A stretch of DNA of 64,000 nucleotides from Streptomyces sp. R33 (GTDB lineage: Bacteria > Actinomycetota > Actinomycetes > Streptomycetales > Streptomycetaceae), in NCBI RefSeq assembly GCF_041200175.1, contig NZ_CP165727.1, positions 372,001 through 436,000 of the forward strand. Reading direction: 5' to 3'. A program made the position numbers and the translations under genes. Every line of letters begins with the position of its first letter. The stretch's first letter is position 1. This document shows positions 15,562 to 23,630 of this stretch, piece after piece. Under the pieces are notes generated by a model. It was given only the letters and a program-made list of their open reading frames with translations. It had not been told where the DNA came from and searched no databases.

Positions 15562-15891
15562 TCAGTGGCCGAGGGCATTCTTGAGCTGCTGCTTCGTCAT
15601 CGTCGAGCGGCCCTCGATGTTGCGCTGCTTCGCCTCCTGGTACAGCTCATCCTTGGTGCGCTCCGACGAACTGTCCCCACCGCCCGACCTCTCACCGCCG
15701 CGCTGCGAGGCGGACTTGCCCTGCGTGGAACTACGACTGGCCGTCTTGCTCTCCCCCGAACGTGCACGTTCCTTGTTCACCGTGCGGGCAGCCATCTCCT
15801 TCGCACGCCCCTCCGACATACCGCGCTCCTCACCGGACTCCTTGATGTGCTCGTACTGACGCTCACGCTTCGCGCTGGAACCTCTGGGCAT
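15562..15891 (-). CDS. Hydrophilic 'plasmid stabilization'-type protein with Rho-N/SAP-like end
   Basis: A 109-residue, highly charged protein: MPRGSSAKRERQYEHIKESG, then SEGRAKEMAARTVNKERARS and a Ser/Arg-rich linker. It ends TKDELYQEAKQRNIEGRSTM and TKQQLKNALG, a Rho-N/SAP-like helix-extended-helix motif that may bind nucleic acid. ATG 15891 is chosen over upstream codons for its GAAAGGGG ribosome-binding site. Homologues in Streptomyces are often labelled plasmid stabilization protein without experimental support. Confidence 0.75.
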   Translation of the reverse strand: MPRGSSAKRERQYEHIKESGEERGMSEGRAKEMAARTVNKERARSGESKTASRSSTQGKSASQRGGERSGGGDSSSERTKDELYQEAKQRNIEGRSTMTKQQLKNALGH

Positions 15892-16092
15892 GACACATCC
15901 CCTTTCTCGACAGTGTCGGGTCACCGCCATGCTGGGCGCAGCCCGAGCACCCCGCACCTCCACCAGGCCAGACGAGGGGGTCCACCCGGTCTGCACACTC
16001 GGCTTCGTCGGCCGTCAGGTGACCGCGGCCCGGCCGCCGAGCACGACGCGGAGCGGTCGACTCGACTTCCCGTTCGACCAGGGCGCGCGGGC

Positions 16093-17483
16093 GTGTCAGC
16101 GATCTTGTGTAAGTCGGTTGGTGTCATTGGATGCTGAGCCGGTCCTCGAAGAAGAGTGAGAACTGGTTCAGCGCTTCCTTCCAGTGTGGGGCGACGTGGT
16201 TGGCGTCGCGCGCTTTGGGGTTGATCTGCTCGCGGACTGCGAGGTAGAGGACCTTCAACGCTGCCTGTTCCGAGGGGAAATGGCCGCGGTTGCGGGTGGC
16301 TTTGCGGAGCCGCGAGTTGATCGATTCGACCATGTTCGTGGAGTAGACCACCGTCCTTATGGCCGGTGGGAACGCCAGGTAGGGAGTGAACTCCGGCCAG
16401 GCCGACCGCCAGGTCCGCACGATCGCCGGGTAGCGTTCGCCCAGGTCAGAGGCCTCGAACGCGTCAAGGGCCTGTTCGGCGGCCGTCTCGGTCGGCGCTG
16501 TGTAGATCGCTCTCAGAGCCGGCACCAGCTTCGGGTGGTCCCGCACGGACGACAGTCTGAGCGAGGCCCTGGTCAGGTGAATCACGCACGTCTGGACCGT
16601 GGCCTTGGGCCAGGTCGCGGTGACGGCGTCGGGCAGGCCCTTCAGACCATCGCAGACGACGATGCACACGTCCTCGATACCCCGGTTCCGCAGTTCCGAC
16701 AGCACCGCCATCCACGTGGTCGCGCCTTCACCCTCGGCTCCAACCCACAAGCCGAGGACGTCTTTGCGGCCGTCCATGTCGACGCCGACGGCCAGGTAAA
16801 CCGGCTTCGATGTCACCGAGCCAGAACGGATCTTCACCCACAATGCGTCGATGTAGATGATCGGCCAGACCGCGTCGAGGGGCCGGTTCTGCCAGGTCAC
16901 GAGCTCGTCGATCACGGCGTCGGTGACCTTGCTGATCAGGTCTGGGCTGACCTCGACTCCGTAGATCTGGGCGAGGTGGGAGCGGATGTCGCGCACGCTC
17001 ATCCCGCGCGCGTAGAGCGAGAGGATCCGGTCGTTGAATCCCGCCAGCCGGCGGGCGTTCTTCGGGACCAGACGCGGCTCGAACTCACCGTTGCGGTCTC
17101 TGGGCACCGCCAAAGTGACGGCGCCGGCATCGGTCAGGACCCTCTTGGGCGACGTCCCGTTCCGGGAGTTTCCAGAGCCGTGACCTGCGGAATCTCCGCG
17201 TTCGTAGCCGAGGTGTTCACTCATCTCGGCTTCCAGAGCCCGCTCCAGAACAGCCTTGGTGATCTCCGTCAGGAGCCCGCCCTCGCCGAGCAGGGCCGCT
17301 CCCGAGGAGTCAGCTTTGTCGAGCAGCCGCTCGACCACCTCGTCGACCGTCTTGTCGCCGGCCACGGACGCGGCCGCTTCGTCTTTGTCTGCCATGACTC
17401 GTCCGATCCGCCTGGCCCACAGGCCCGAGGCCGAGCCCCGGGCCAGGCTGTCACATCACGGACTTACACGATCTTTCAGACAC
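16093..17483 (-). mobile_element. IS256-family insertion sequence
   Basis: Imperfect terminal inverted repeats: GTGTCAGCGATCTTGTGTAAGTC from 16093 against GTGTCTGAAAGATCGTGTAAGTC read inward from 17483. The flanking octamers GCGCGGGC (16085-16092) and GCTCGGGC (17484-17491) differ at one base, consistent with an aged 8-bp target duplication. It contains one intact transposase gene. Confidence 0.85.
16124..17395 (-). CDS. IS256 family transposase, intact
   Basis: A 423-residue mutator-type transposase. The catalytic triad regions are present: YIDALWVKIRSGSVTSKPVY (first Asp), IVVCDGLKGLPDAVTATWPK (second Asp) and VYSTNMVESINSRLRKATRN (Glu). The N-terminus has the usual EMSEHLGYERGDSAG. Length is normal and the frame unbroken, so this copy may be active. 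A much decayed relative lies at 41211-41981. Confidence 0.95.
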   Translation of the reverse strand: MADKDEAAASVAGDKTVDEVVERLLDKADSSGAALLGEGGLLTEITKAVLERALEAEMSEHLGYERGDSAGHGSGNSRNGTSPKRVLTDAGAVTLAVPRDRNGEFEPRLVPKNARRLAGFNDRILSLYARGMSVRDIRSHLAQIYGVEVSPDLISKVTDAVIDELVTWQNRPLDAVWPIIYIDALWVKIRSGSVTSKPVYLAVGVDMDGRKDVLGLWVGAEGEGATTWMAVLSELRNRGIEDVCIVVCDGLKGLPDAVTATWPKATVQTCVIHLTRASLRLSSVRDHPKLVPALRAIYTAPTETAAEQALDAFEASDLGERYPAIVRTWRSAWPEFTPYLAFPPAIRTVVYSTNMVESINSRLRKATRNRGHFPSEQAALKVLYLAVREQINPKARDANHVAPHWKEALNQFSLFFEDRLSIQ

Positions 17484-17720
17484 GCTCGGGCGCGCTCGCT
17501 GGCGTTGTGCAGGGCGAAGCCGCGAGCAGCGCAACGGGCCGCTAGTCCCGTGACCGGCCTACACACCCCGCCCCACGACGGGCGGACGAGGCGCGTGCGT
17601 GTCACGGTGGCAGGGCGATGGGTCCACGCACGCGGGGCCCGGCCCGTTGACAAGCCCCGACCGGGCTCCGCAGGACTCTCTGCCCTTCACGAGCCGGGCC
17701 GGGTTGGCGAGGATGCTGCG

Positions 17721-18179
17721 TTACTCCTCGTATTGAATGCCGTGGCGTGCGGCGATGGGGTTGAGCGTTGCAGGGGTGAAAGAGCCGTCGGGGCTGGTGG
17801 CAGGGCCGGCTTCGGCGAGGTCTTCCAGGTAGCACTCCCAGCCGCCGGGTGAGGAGATCTGCAGGACGCGGGGTGGTGCGTCGGCGGCGCGGCTGAGCGC
17901 GTGCGGAACTCCCTTGGGGAGCAGGACGAAGGAGCCGGCGGGGACGGTTTGGTCTTCGCCGTCGAAGTGCACGCCGAGTTCTCCCTCCAGGACGTAGATC
18001 ATCTCGTCGTCGAGGTGGTGGGTGTGCCGGGGGATGTCACGGACCAGGGTGACTTCCAGCAGGGACAGGCGGCCTTCGGTGTCCTCGGTGCGGGCCTTGA
18101 TCTGGAAAGGCGGGGGCAGGGGGATGCGGCCGGGCCTGCGCTCGCCGGGCAGCAGCTTGATGAATCGCTCGCGTGACAT
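17721..18179 (-). CDS. Cupin domain protein
   Basis: About 152 residues. The cupin motif 1 region reads RHTHHLDDEMIYVLEGELGV (metal-binding H-T-H...E) and motif 2 reads GSFVLLPKGVPHALSRAADA, so a metal site is likely. Small stand-alone cupins include dioxygenases and sugar-binding regulators. The substrate here is unknown. The ATG at 18179 was chosen because the upstream in-frame codons encode a separate MarR-like remnant with no stop between. It could therefore also be translated as a MarR-cupin fusion from an upstream GTG (18461). Confidence 0.8.
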   Translation of the reverse strand: MSRERFIKLLPGERRPGRIPLPPPFQIKARTEDTEGRLSLLEVTLVRDIPRHTHHLDDEMIYVLEGELGVHFDGEDQTVPAGSFVLLPKGVPHALSRAADAPPRVLQISSPGGWECYLEDLAEAGPATSPDGSFTPATLNPIAARHGIQYEE

Positions 18180-18195
18180 GACGGTTCCTGCCTCT

Positions 18196-18557
18196 CGGGA
18201 GGGGGATGGTTCAGCGGTCTGGGTTTGCGCCTGCAGGACCTGCGCCAGCCGGGCCAGGGCTGCCGCCACCTGCGCACGGTCCTCGCCGAGGTCGGCCAGC
18301 AACTCGACCTCACGCTCCAGCGGCCGAGGGAGCAGTGCGTCGATGTCCTGCTCCCCCGCCTCGGTGATGACGACCTCCACCGACCTGCGGTCCGCCGCAC
18401 TGGGCGTACGCCGGATGTGGCCGCGCTCCTGGAGTCGGGCCGGGCTCTTGCTCACCGCCACCCGCGAGATCCCCAGAGGCGCAGCCAGACGGCGGGCGAT
18501 GACCGGCCCGGACGGGCTGGCGCCGTCCGGCGCCAGCCACGCCGAGTCTACGAACGG
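18196..18557 (-). pseudogene. 5'-truncated MarR-family regulator, in frame with the cupin gene
   Basis: The frame reads SGPVIARRLAAPLGISRVAV, then SKSPARLQERGHIRRTPSAA and DRRSVEVVITEAGEQDIDAL, the winged HTH and wing of a MarR regulator. The N-terminal dimerisation helices are missing: immediately upstream in the same frame is the TGA of the VOC gene (18558-18560). No stop separates it from the cupin start. Either a deletion fused VOC and MarR sequences, or a short MarR-cupin product exists. Confidence 0.7.
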
Positions 18558-18968
18558 TCAGTTATCGCCACGGCTCTGCCAGGTTGCTCGCTGGCGCAGC
18601 GAGATCCGGTTGCCGTCTGGATCCACTGCCTCGATGCGGACCCCGTATGCGTAGTCCTCCGGTTCGGGCTGGTCGAATGTCACACCGCGCTCACGAAGCA
18701 CCTTGAAGTCTGCGCGCAGGTCATCCGATTCGAGGAAGACCGGACCGGGCGTGGTGCCCGGCTGCAGCTCGGCCGGCGTCGCCGAGGCCGCAGCGTGCGG
18801 CCAGAGGATGATTTCGAGCGGGCTGCCGGGGACGCCCACCGTGAGGAAGCGTCCGTCAGGACCCGGGTAGTCGACGCGCTGCTCCAGGCCGAGCTGTTCC
18901 GTGTAGAAACTCAGCGCGCGTTCCTGATCGGTGACGTAGAGCGTTACGTACATGATGTTTGTCAGCAT
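18558..18968 (-). CDS. VOC family (glyoxalase-like) protein
   Basis: A 136-residue, single VOC repeat pair: MLTNIMYVTLYVTDQERALS with FYTEQLGLE, then RFLTVGVPGSPLEIILWPHA, and the closing VRIEAVDPDGNRISLRQR. This matches 'extradiol dioxygenase/bleomycin-resistance-like' small VOC proteins of unknown substrate. ATG 18968 has GAAGGA upstream. The stop borders the MarR remnant. Whole and probably functional. Confidence 0.88.
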   Translation of the reverse strand: MLTNIMYVTLYVTDQERALSFYTEQLGLEQRVDYPGPDGRFLTVGVPGSPLEIILWPHAAASATPAELQPGTTPGPVFLESDDLRADFKVLRERGVTFDQPEPEDYAYGVRIEAVDPDGNRISLRQRATWQSRGDN

Positions 18969-19079
18969 GGTGTTGTCCTTCCATCTGTCGGCCTGTGTTC
19001 CTCCACGAGGAATGGTCAAGGCATGTGGATCGGCCCGACCGTCGCGAGTGCTGCGGAGCCCGAATCGTGGTCGACTTCG

Positions 19080-19196
19080 TCAAGCAGGGGCAGGCAGCAG
19101 GCGCCGGTCGACACCGCCAGCGTGAATTGCCTTGTGGAAGTGCTGGATCGCGGTCCTCAGGTCGGGGTTCATCACGCCCTCGAGACGTGGTTCCAT
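19080..19196 (-). pseudogene. Possible N-terminal remnant of a carboxymuconolactone decarboxylase-type gene
   Basis: A 38-codon frame (MEPRLEGVMNPDLRTAIQHF, then HKAIHAGGVDRRLL) with GGAGCAGG upstream of its ATG, divergent from the ECF41 sigma gene. The text resembles the start of CMD/AhpD-like proteins, the classic partners of ECF41 sigma factors, but the catalytic C-x2-C region is absent and the frame stops. Weak by itself. Position is the main support. Confidence 0.4.
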
Positions 19197-19279
19197 CGGT
19201 CCTGCTCCTTCAGCGGTTACCTGGGGCCGTCCGGGCCCGTCATCACTTATGACGGAGCGGATTCGGGGAAGGTAACAAC

Positions 19280-20158
19280 ATGTTCGAGACGGGATCGACG
19301 GACCCGGTGGCCCAGGCGTTCGAGTCCCAGCGCGACCGGCTGCGTGCGGTCGCCCACCGCGTGCTCGGGTCGCACGCCGATGCCGAGGACGTGGTCCAGG
19401 AAGCCTGGCTGCGGCTCTCCCGCCAGGACGCGACGGCCATCGAGAACCTCGCCGGCTGGCTCACCACCGTGGTCGGCCGGATCAGCCTCGACGTCCTGCG
19501 GTCGCGCCAGGCCCGCCCCGAGGCATCCCTGGATGACCGTCTGCCCGAACTCGTGGTGACGCTCGACGACTCTCCCGCCCCGGACGACGACGCGGTGCTC
19601 GCCGACTCCGTCGGGCTCGCGCTCCTCGTCGTCCTCGATGCGCTCCGGCCCAGCGAGCGCCTGGCGTTCGTGCTGCACGACCTGTTCGCAGTGCCCTTCG
19701 ACGAGATCGGCCGCATCCTCGGCAAGTCCACCGACGCCACCAAGATGCTCGCCAGCCGCGCCCGCAGAAAGGTCCAGGCAACCGAGCGGCCGACCGGCGC
19801 AGGCCGGGAACAGCGCCAGGTGGTCTCTGCCTTCCTGGCGGCAGCTCGCGGTGGCGACTTCGAGGGTCTGCTGCGCGTGCTCGACCCCGAGGTGCGGTTC
19901 ACCGTTGACACCCCCGGCGGCGTGGTCGTCACCCTCGGCGCCACCAAGGTAGCCACCGGCGCGCAGCTGGCGGCCAGCGCGGCCCCCCTGAGCCGGGCAG
20001 CGTCAGTGGGCGGCCTTCCCGGAGTCATCTCCTGGCGCGAGGACGGCACCCCGCTCTCGGTCCTCGCGTTCACCGTCACCGACGGCCGTATCACCGCCAT
20101 CACGGCCGTGGTCGACCCGGCCAAGCTCGCGCAGATGAACCTGCCAGACCCGGCGTGA
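19280..20158 (+). CDS. ECF41-type sigma factor with SnoaL-like C-terminal domain
   Basis: A 292-residue protein. Sigma region 2 covers residues about 10-70 (RLRAVAHRVLGSHADAEDVV, QEAWLRLSRQD) and region 4 about 110-165 (LRPSERLAFVLHDLFAVPFD, EIGRILGKSTDATKMLASRA). An extra SnoaL/NTF2-like domain follows (VVSAFLAAARGGDFEGLLRV, ITAITAVVDPAKLAQMN). The extra domain is the signature of ECF41/SigJ-type factors, in which it controls activity instead of a separate anti-sigma protein. Its usual CMD partner is only a remnant upstream. Confidence 0.92.
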   Translation: MFETGSTDPVAQAFESQRDRLRAVAHRVLGSHADAEDVVQEAWLRLSRQDATAIENLAGWLTTVVGRISLDVLRSRQARPEASLDDRLPELVVTLDDSPAPDDDAVLADSVGLALLVVLDALRPSERLAFVLHDLFAVPFDEIGRILGKSTDATKMLASRARRKVQATERPTGAGREQRQVVSAFLAAARGGDFEGLLRVLDPEVRFTVDTPGGVVVTLGATKVATGAQLAASAAPLSRAASVGGLPGVISWREDGTPLSVLAFTVTDGRITAITAVVDPAKLAQMNLPDPA

Positions 20159-20237
20159 GCAGCGCCTTCACGCCGCCGACCGTGACGCTCGACCAGGACA
20201 CCTCATCCGACATCGCACATGATCGGCCGGACAGCTT

Positions 20238-21329
20238 CTAGTGTCCTGAGTCGGAGATTCGTCGGCAGTAAGCGGCGAGTTTGTCGAGGATCTCGTCGGC
20301 TGTCTTCGTCCAGACGAAGGGTCGGGGGTGCTCGTTCCAGTCGGCGAGCCAGGTCCGGATGTCGCGTTCGAGGGCCTGGACGGAGCGGTGGACGCCGCGG
20401 CGGAGCTTCTTCGTGGTGAGTTCGGCGAACCACCGCTCGACCAGATTCAGCCAGGAGGATCCGGTCGGGGTGAAGTGCAGGTGGAAGCGCGGATGTGCAG
20501 CAAGCCACTTCTTGACGGCCGGAACCTTGTGTGTGACGTAGTTGTCCAGGATCAGGTGGACCTCAAGGCCGACGGGCACTTCCTTGTCGAGCTTGGCAAG
20601 GAACTTCTTGAACTCCACGGCACGGTGGCGTCGGTGAAGTGAGCCGATGACCTTGCCGGTGGCGGTGTCCAGGGCGGCGAAGAGGGTGGTGGTGCCCGCG
20701 CGGACGTAGTCGTGGCTGCGGCGTTCGGGCACCCCGGGCATCATCGGCAAGACCGGCTGGGACCGGTCCAGGGCCTGGATCTGCGACTTCTCGTCCACGC
20801 ACAGCACCAGGGCCCGCTCCGGCGGGTCGAGATACAGGCCGACCACGTCACGGACCTTGTCGATGAACAGCGGGTCCTTGGACAGCTTGAACGTCTCGGC
20901 CCGGTGCGGCTGGAGGGAGAATGCCCGCCAGATCCGTGAGATCGCCGATTGGGACATCCCGGTCGCCGCCGCCATCGACCGCGTTGACCAGTGGGTCGCG
21001 TCCTTCGGTGTTTCTTCCAACGTCTTCACGATGACCCGTTCGACGTCCGCGTCGGTGATCTTCCGTGGGACGCCGGGCCGCGGCTCGTCGCACAGGCCAT
21101 CCAGACGGCGTTCCAGAAAGCGCCGGCGCCAGGCCCGGACCGTGTCCGTGGTGATGCCCAGCCGTCGGGCGACTTCCGCGATCGCGTGACCGTCCGCACT
21201 CTCCAGGACGATCCGTGACCGCAACGCCAACGACTGGGCACTCGAACGACGACGTACCCACGACTGCAATATCGCCCGCTCGGCATCGGACAGCACCACC
21301 GGCGGGATCTTCGGTCCAGGACGACTCAC
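20238..21329 (-). CDS. IS630 family transposase
   Basis: A 363-residue protein. N-terminal HTH domain (AIAEVARRLGITTDTVRAWR), then the DDE domain: ALVLCVDEKSQIQALDRSQP (Asp), VHLILDNYVTHKVPAVKKWL (Asp) and SWLNLVERWFAELTTKKLRR (Glu). All catalytic positions are present. The stop codon TAG is made of the duplicated target TA plus one flanking base, so the gene's end depends on the insertion site. Confidence 0.95.
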   Translation of the reverse strand: MSRPGPKIPPVVLSDAERAILQSWVRRRSSAQSLALRSRIVLESADGHAIAEVARRLGITTDTVRAWRRRFLERRLDGLCDEPRPGVPRKITDADVERVIVKTLEETPKDATHWSTRSMAAATGMSQSAISRIWRAFSLQPHRAETFKLSKDPLFIDKVRDVVGLYLDPPERALVLCVDEKSQIQALDRSQPVLPMMPGVPERRSHDYVRAGTTTLFAALDTATGKVIGSLHRRHRAVEFKKFLAKLDKEVPVGLEVHLILDNYVTHKVPAVKKWLAAHPRFHLHFTPTGSSWLNLVERWFAELTTKKLRRGVHRSVQALERDIRTWLADWNEHPRPFVWTKTADEILDKLAAYCRRISDSGH

Positions 21330-21363
21330 ACCAGACCAACGACGAATCTCCGACTCAGGACAC
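20241..21363 (-). mobile_element. IS630-family insertion sequence
   Basis: Perfect 24-bp terminal inverted repeats: GTGTCCTGAGTCGGAGATTC plus GTCG at 20241-20264 and the exact complement at 21340-21363. Both sides are flanked by TA (20239-20240 and 21364-21365), the target duplicated by IS630/Tc1-type elements. Sharp ends suggest a recent insertion. It abuts an IS701 remnant. Confidence 0.93.
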
Positions 21364-21366
21364 TAG

Positions 21367-21720
21367 TAGTGCTTGGTTAGGTGGTGTCGTAGGGCTGCCA
21401 TGGGACCGTCTGCCGACAGGTGGGGCAGGTGCCGGTCCAGGTGGCGATGAGGTGTTGGAGGAGGCCCAGGGCCTGGTAGAAGGTCAGGCGCTGGCACGGG
21501 CTTTTGGGCTCCTCCGCTGTTCCGTCAGGAACAGATGGGCCGCGGTGACGAGCGTGACGTGCCGGTGCCAGCCGGCGAAGGAACGGCCTTCGAAGTGGTC
21601 CGGGCCCAAGCCTGTTTTCAACTCGCGGTAGTCGTTTCCTCGATCCGCCAGCGGGCTTTCGCCAGACGGACCAGATCCTTCGCCGGGATCTCCCCGGGCA
21701 GGTTCGAGATCCAGTACTTA
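21367..21720 (-). pseudogene. 3' remnant of an IS701-type element
   Basis: Leftward codons read KYWISNLPGEIPAKDLVRLA and KARWRIEE, the closing part of an IS701-type transposase. Other frames continue with FYQALGLLQHLIATWTGTCP. The end near 21367 (TAGTGCTTGGTTAGG) resembles the terminal repeat of the intact IS701 element at 46553. The 5' two thirds are gone. The remnant is bounded by the IS630 element and by the stop of the CBM48 gene. Confidence 0.82.
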
Positions 21721-21996
21721 TCAGGTGCACAGGCGGCTGTTGGGGCCGTCCTGGTCACCGGCGCTCTCGTCATTGAACCAGTAGTCCCCCGCCGCCAGGT
21801 ACCGGAATGAGTGCGTACTCGCGGGAGGCAACTCGACTGTGACAGCCCGCTTTCCGTCCTCGCGCGGGCGCAGGGTGTGGACGCCGGGCCGCCAGTCGTT
21901 GAAGTCACCCACCACGCTGACCGGTCCGGGCGGCGTGTCGGTAGGAAGGATGAAGGTGACCTCGGTGCGGTCCTTGTGCAGCATGCGCTCCAGCAT
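21721..21996 (-). CDS. Isoamylase early-set (CBM48-like) small protein
   Basis: A 91-residue protein: TEVTFILPTDTPPGPVSVVG then DFNDWRPGVHTLRPREDGKR and FRYLAAGDYWFNDESAGDQD. The GDFNDW and Y.F.D motifs are those of CBM48/isoamylase early-set glycogen-binding modules, here as a stand-alone domain. In related organisms such proteins are thought to recognise alpha-glucans, and no catalytic domain is present. AGGAG precedes the ATG. The TGA touches the IS701 remnant, but the protein looks complete at both ends. Confidence 0.85.
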   Translation of the reverse strand: MLERMLHKDRTEVTFILPTDTPPGPVSVVGDFNDWRPGVHTLRPREDGKRAVTVELPPASTHSFRYLAAGDYWFNDESAGDQDGPNSRLCT

Positions 21997-22197
21997 GGGG
22001 ATCGGCTCCTGACGGCGAAGGGGGATGGGGTACGCCCATCCTGCGCATCTGCGCCCCGGCCCGCATTCCGGCGCATCCGTACCAGGCCGAGCATCACCCT
22101 TCCGCCACGCCCCGTATCCGAGATGGTGCGAAACGTGCTGCTTCGTGTCAGCCTGGCGGCAGGAATCAGCACCCCGCGCAGCAAGGGAGTCGCCGTC

Positions 22198-22392
22198 ATG
22201 GGCGGTAGGCAGGACAAGCGCCAAGAGCCGGGCAAGGGCCGCGAGGAGCAGCAGCGCCCTCACAGGCCCGGCCAGGACCCGGTCCATCCCGAGCCCGGTG
22301 CCCCGGCCCGCGGCAAGAGCCCCGATGAGATCAAGCGCCGCGAAGACGACCCGCTGCGCGAGGAACGCGACCTGCGCGACGAGGACTTCTGA
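22198..22392 (+). CDS. Small hydrophilic protein (64 aa), unknown
   Basis: Starts MGGRQDKRQEPGKGREEQQR and ends KSPDEIKRREDDPLREERDL before a final RDEDF. Extremely charged, proline-containing and probably disordered. AAGGGAG lies suitably before the ATG and a strong terminator follows, so it is a real transcription unit. A degenerate copy of its middle plus terminator occurs at 39060-39172. Comparable small proteins in Streptomyces are uncharacterised. Confidence 0.65.
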   Translation: MGGRQDKRQEPGKGREEQQRPHRPGQDPVHPEPGAPARGKSPDEIKRREDDPLREERDLRDEDF

Positions 22393-22414
22393 CAGCACAG
22401 CCTCCCACGCACGC

Positions 22415-22455
22415 AGAGCCCGGCCAGGCGCCCCGAGGCACCCCGGCCGGGCTCT
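22415..22455 (+). terminator. 11-bp perfect stem-loop terminator
   Basis: AGAGCCCGGCC (22415-22425) pairs with GGCCGGGCTCT (22445-22455), starting 23 bases after the preceding stop. The remaining stretch to 22753 holds no gene I can support. Confidence 0.8.
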
Positions 22456-22753
22456 GTCACACCCTGCAGCCAAACCCGGACTGTGTCCCGGCAAGGGTGG
22501 TGAACCCGGCCAGCGCCGCCGCGGCGGCACGCTCTGGATGACGGGCATGGGGACGGCGCCGGCGGTGAGTCGGGCGAATGGGGAAACGAGTGCGCCGGTG
22601 GAGGAAGCTGGAGGCGGCGCCGATAGGGCGGAGGCGGCGCTGGCGGCCTGGCGGGTGCGGTTCATGGCGAGGGGCGAGGGGCGCGGCGGTCAGCGGTCCC
22701 ACAGCGGTGAGACTGCGCCGGCCCTGCGGCCCCCGGCAGGGCCGGCGCCTAGG

Positions 22754-23578
22754 TCAGCCTTCGGTGTACTTGAGGGCTTCGTGTACCGCGTTGGATGCGT
22801 TGGGCTGGGACATGGGGATGCACAGGGTGAACAGGGTGTCCTCGAAGGCCTGGCGCGCCGTCGGATCGGTTGGGGCGGTGGTCAGGTGGAGGCAGGCGTC
22901 GTAGAAGCGGCCGAGGGCCAGCTCTGCGTCTGCCTCGAGCGGCCTCAGAGGGGGTCCGGGCGTTGTGATGGCGGTGTGCGGGGTGCGGGCGGCCTGGACC
23001 GCTTGGCGCAGAGCCCGTTCAGCGTGGGCCGGGGCGTGCAGGCCCCGGGACGCGGCGAGCATCACGTCAGCCAGCACGGCCGCGGACAGGCCGGAGCGTG
23101 CGGCCGCAGCGGTCAAGATCCGTTCGGCGACGCGGGCTGGGTCGGGGGTCGTCACCATCAGGGTGCCCACCGCCCATCCAAGGGCCTGCTCCGGTGGCAC
23201 CCCCGTGTCCGCAGGACGCAGGGTCTGGGGCCGGCCGGCCGGCCGGTCAGGGGAGGGGACACGCTCACGGGGATCGCCGGCCTTCGGGCGGACGCGGTCA
23301 GGTCGGGAAGGGGCGCGGTCACGGGGGTCACCTGCTTTGGCGGGCGGGGGGCAGGCGAGGAAGGGCGTGGTGTCGGTGAGCTCGAGGAGCCGCTCCACCG
23401 GGCGGCTGGCCACGGTGATCCGCAGGCGGCGGCCGGCTCGCCGCGCGGTGTCGCGGATGGCCAGGAGGGCGTTGAGGCAGGCGCAGTCGCAGAAGGCGAC
23501 CTGCTGCATGTCCAGGAGGAGGGTGCCCCGGTGGGAGGTGGGGGCGAGTATCGTCGGCACCTCTCCGACCCACGTCAA
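22754..23578 (-). CDS. STAS-domain protein with ANTAR-like C-terminal half
   Basis: A 274-residue frame starting at TTG. Residues about 18-75 form a STAS core (LLLDMQQVAFCDCACLNALL, AIRDTARRAGRRLRITVASR). A Pro/Arg-rich linker with a repeated KAGDPR(D/E)R unit follows. The second half starts ALGWAVGTLMVTTPDPARVA, resembling ANTAR helices, and is otherwise unassigned. The usual phosphorylatable serine of anti-anti-sigma factors (D-S-S/G) is replaced (CDCACL). The first strand and helix of STAS look missing, so the gene may be 5'-truncated or start further upstream in a different frame. Confidence 0.65.
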   Translation of the reverse strand: MTWVGEVPTILAPTSHRGTLLLDMQQVAFCDCACLNALLAIRDTARRAGRRLRITVASRPVERLLELTDTTPFLACPPPAKAGDPRDRAPSRPDRVRPKAGDPRERVPSPDRPAGRPQTLRPADTGVPPEQALGWAVGTLMVTTPDPARVAERILTAAAARSGLSAAVLADVMLAASRGLHAPAHAERALRQAVQAARTPHTAITTPGPPLRPLEADAELALGRFYDACLHLTTAPTDPTARQAFEDTLFTLCIPMSQPNASNAVHEALKYTEG

Positions 23579-23630
23579 GAATTACCTGAAAAACAGGACG
23601 TATATATAAAAATCTGGGCAGACTCAAGGC
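23579..23630. promoter_or_regulatory. AT-rich divergent promoter/operator region
   Basis: The 52 bases between the STAS gene and the wHTH gene contain tatatataaaaa, the most AT-rich spot nearby, and the small inverted repeat CCTGAAAAACAGG (23586-23598). The repeat would suit a MarR-type dimer. Probably holds both promoters. Confidence 0.45.

Noticed and set aside
16093..21365. IS256 and IS630 copies as the two ends of a composite transposon
   Set aside because: They belong to different families with different ends and target duplications, so they cannot move the 17.5-20.2 kb segment together.
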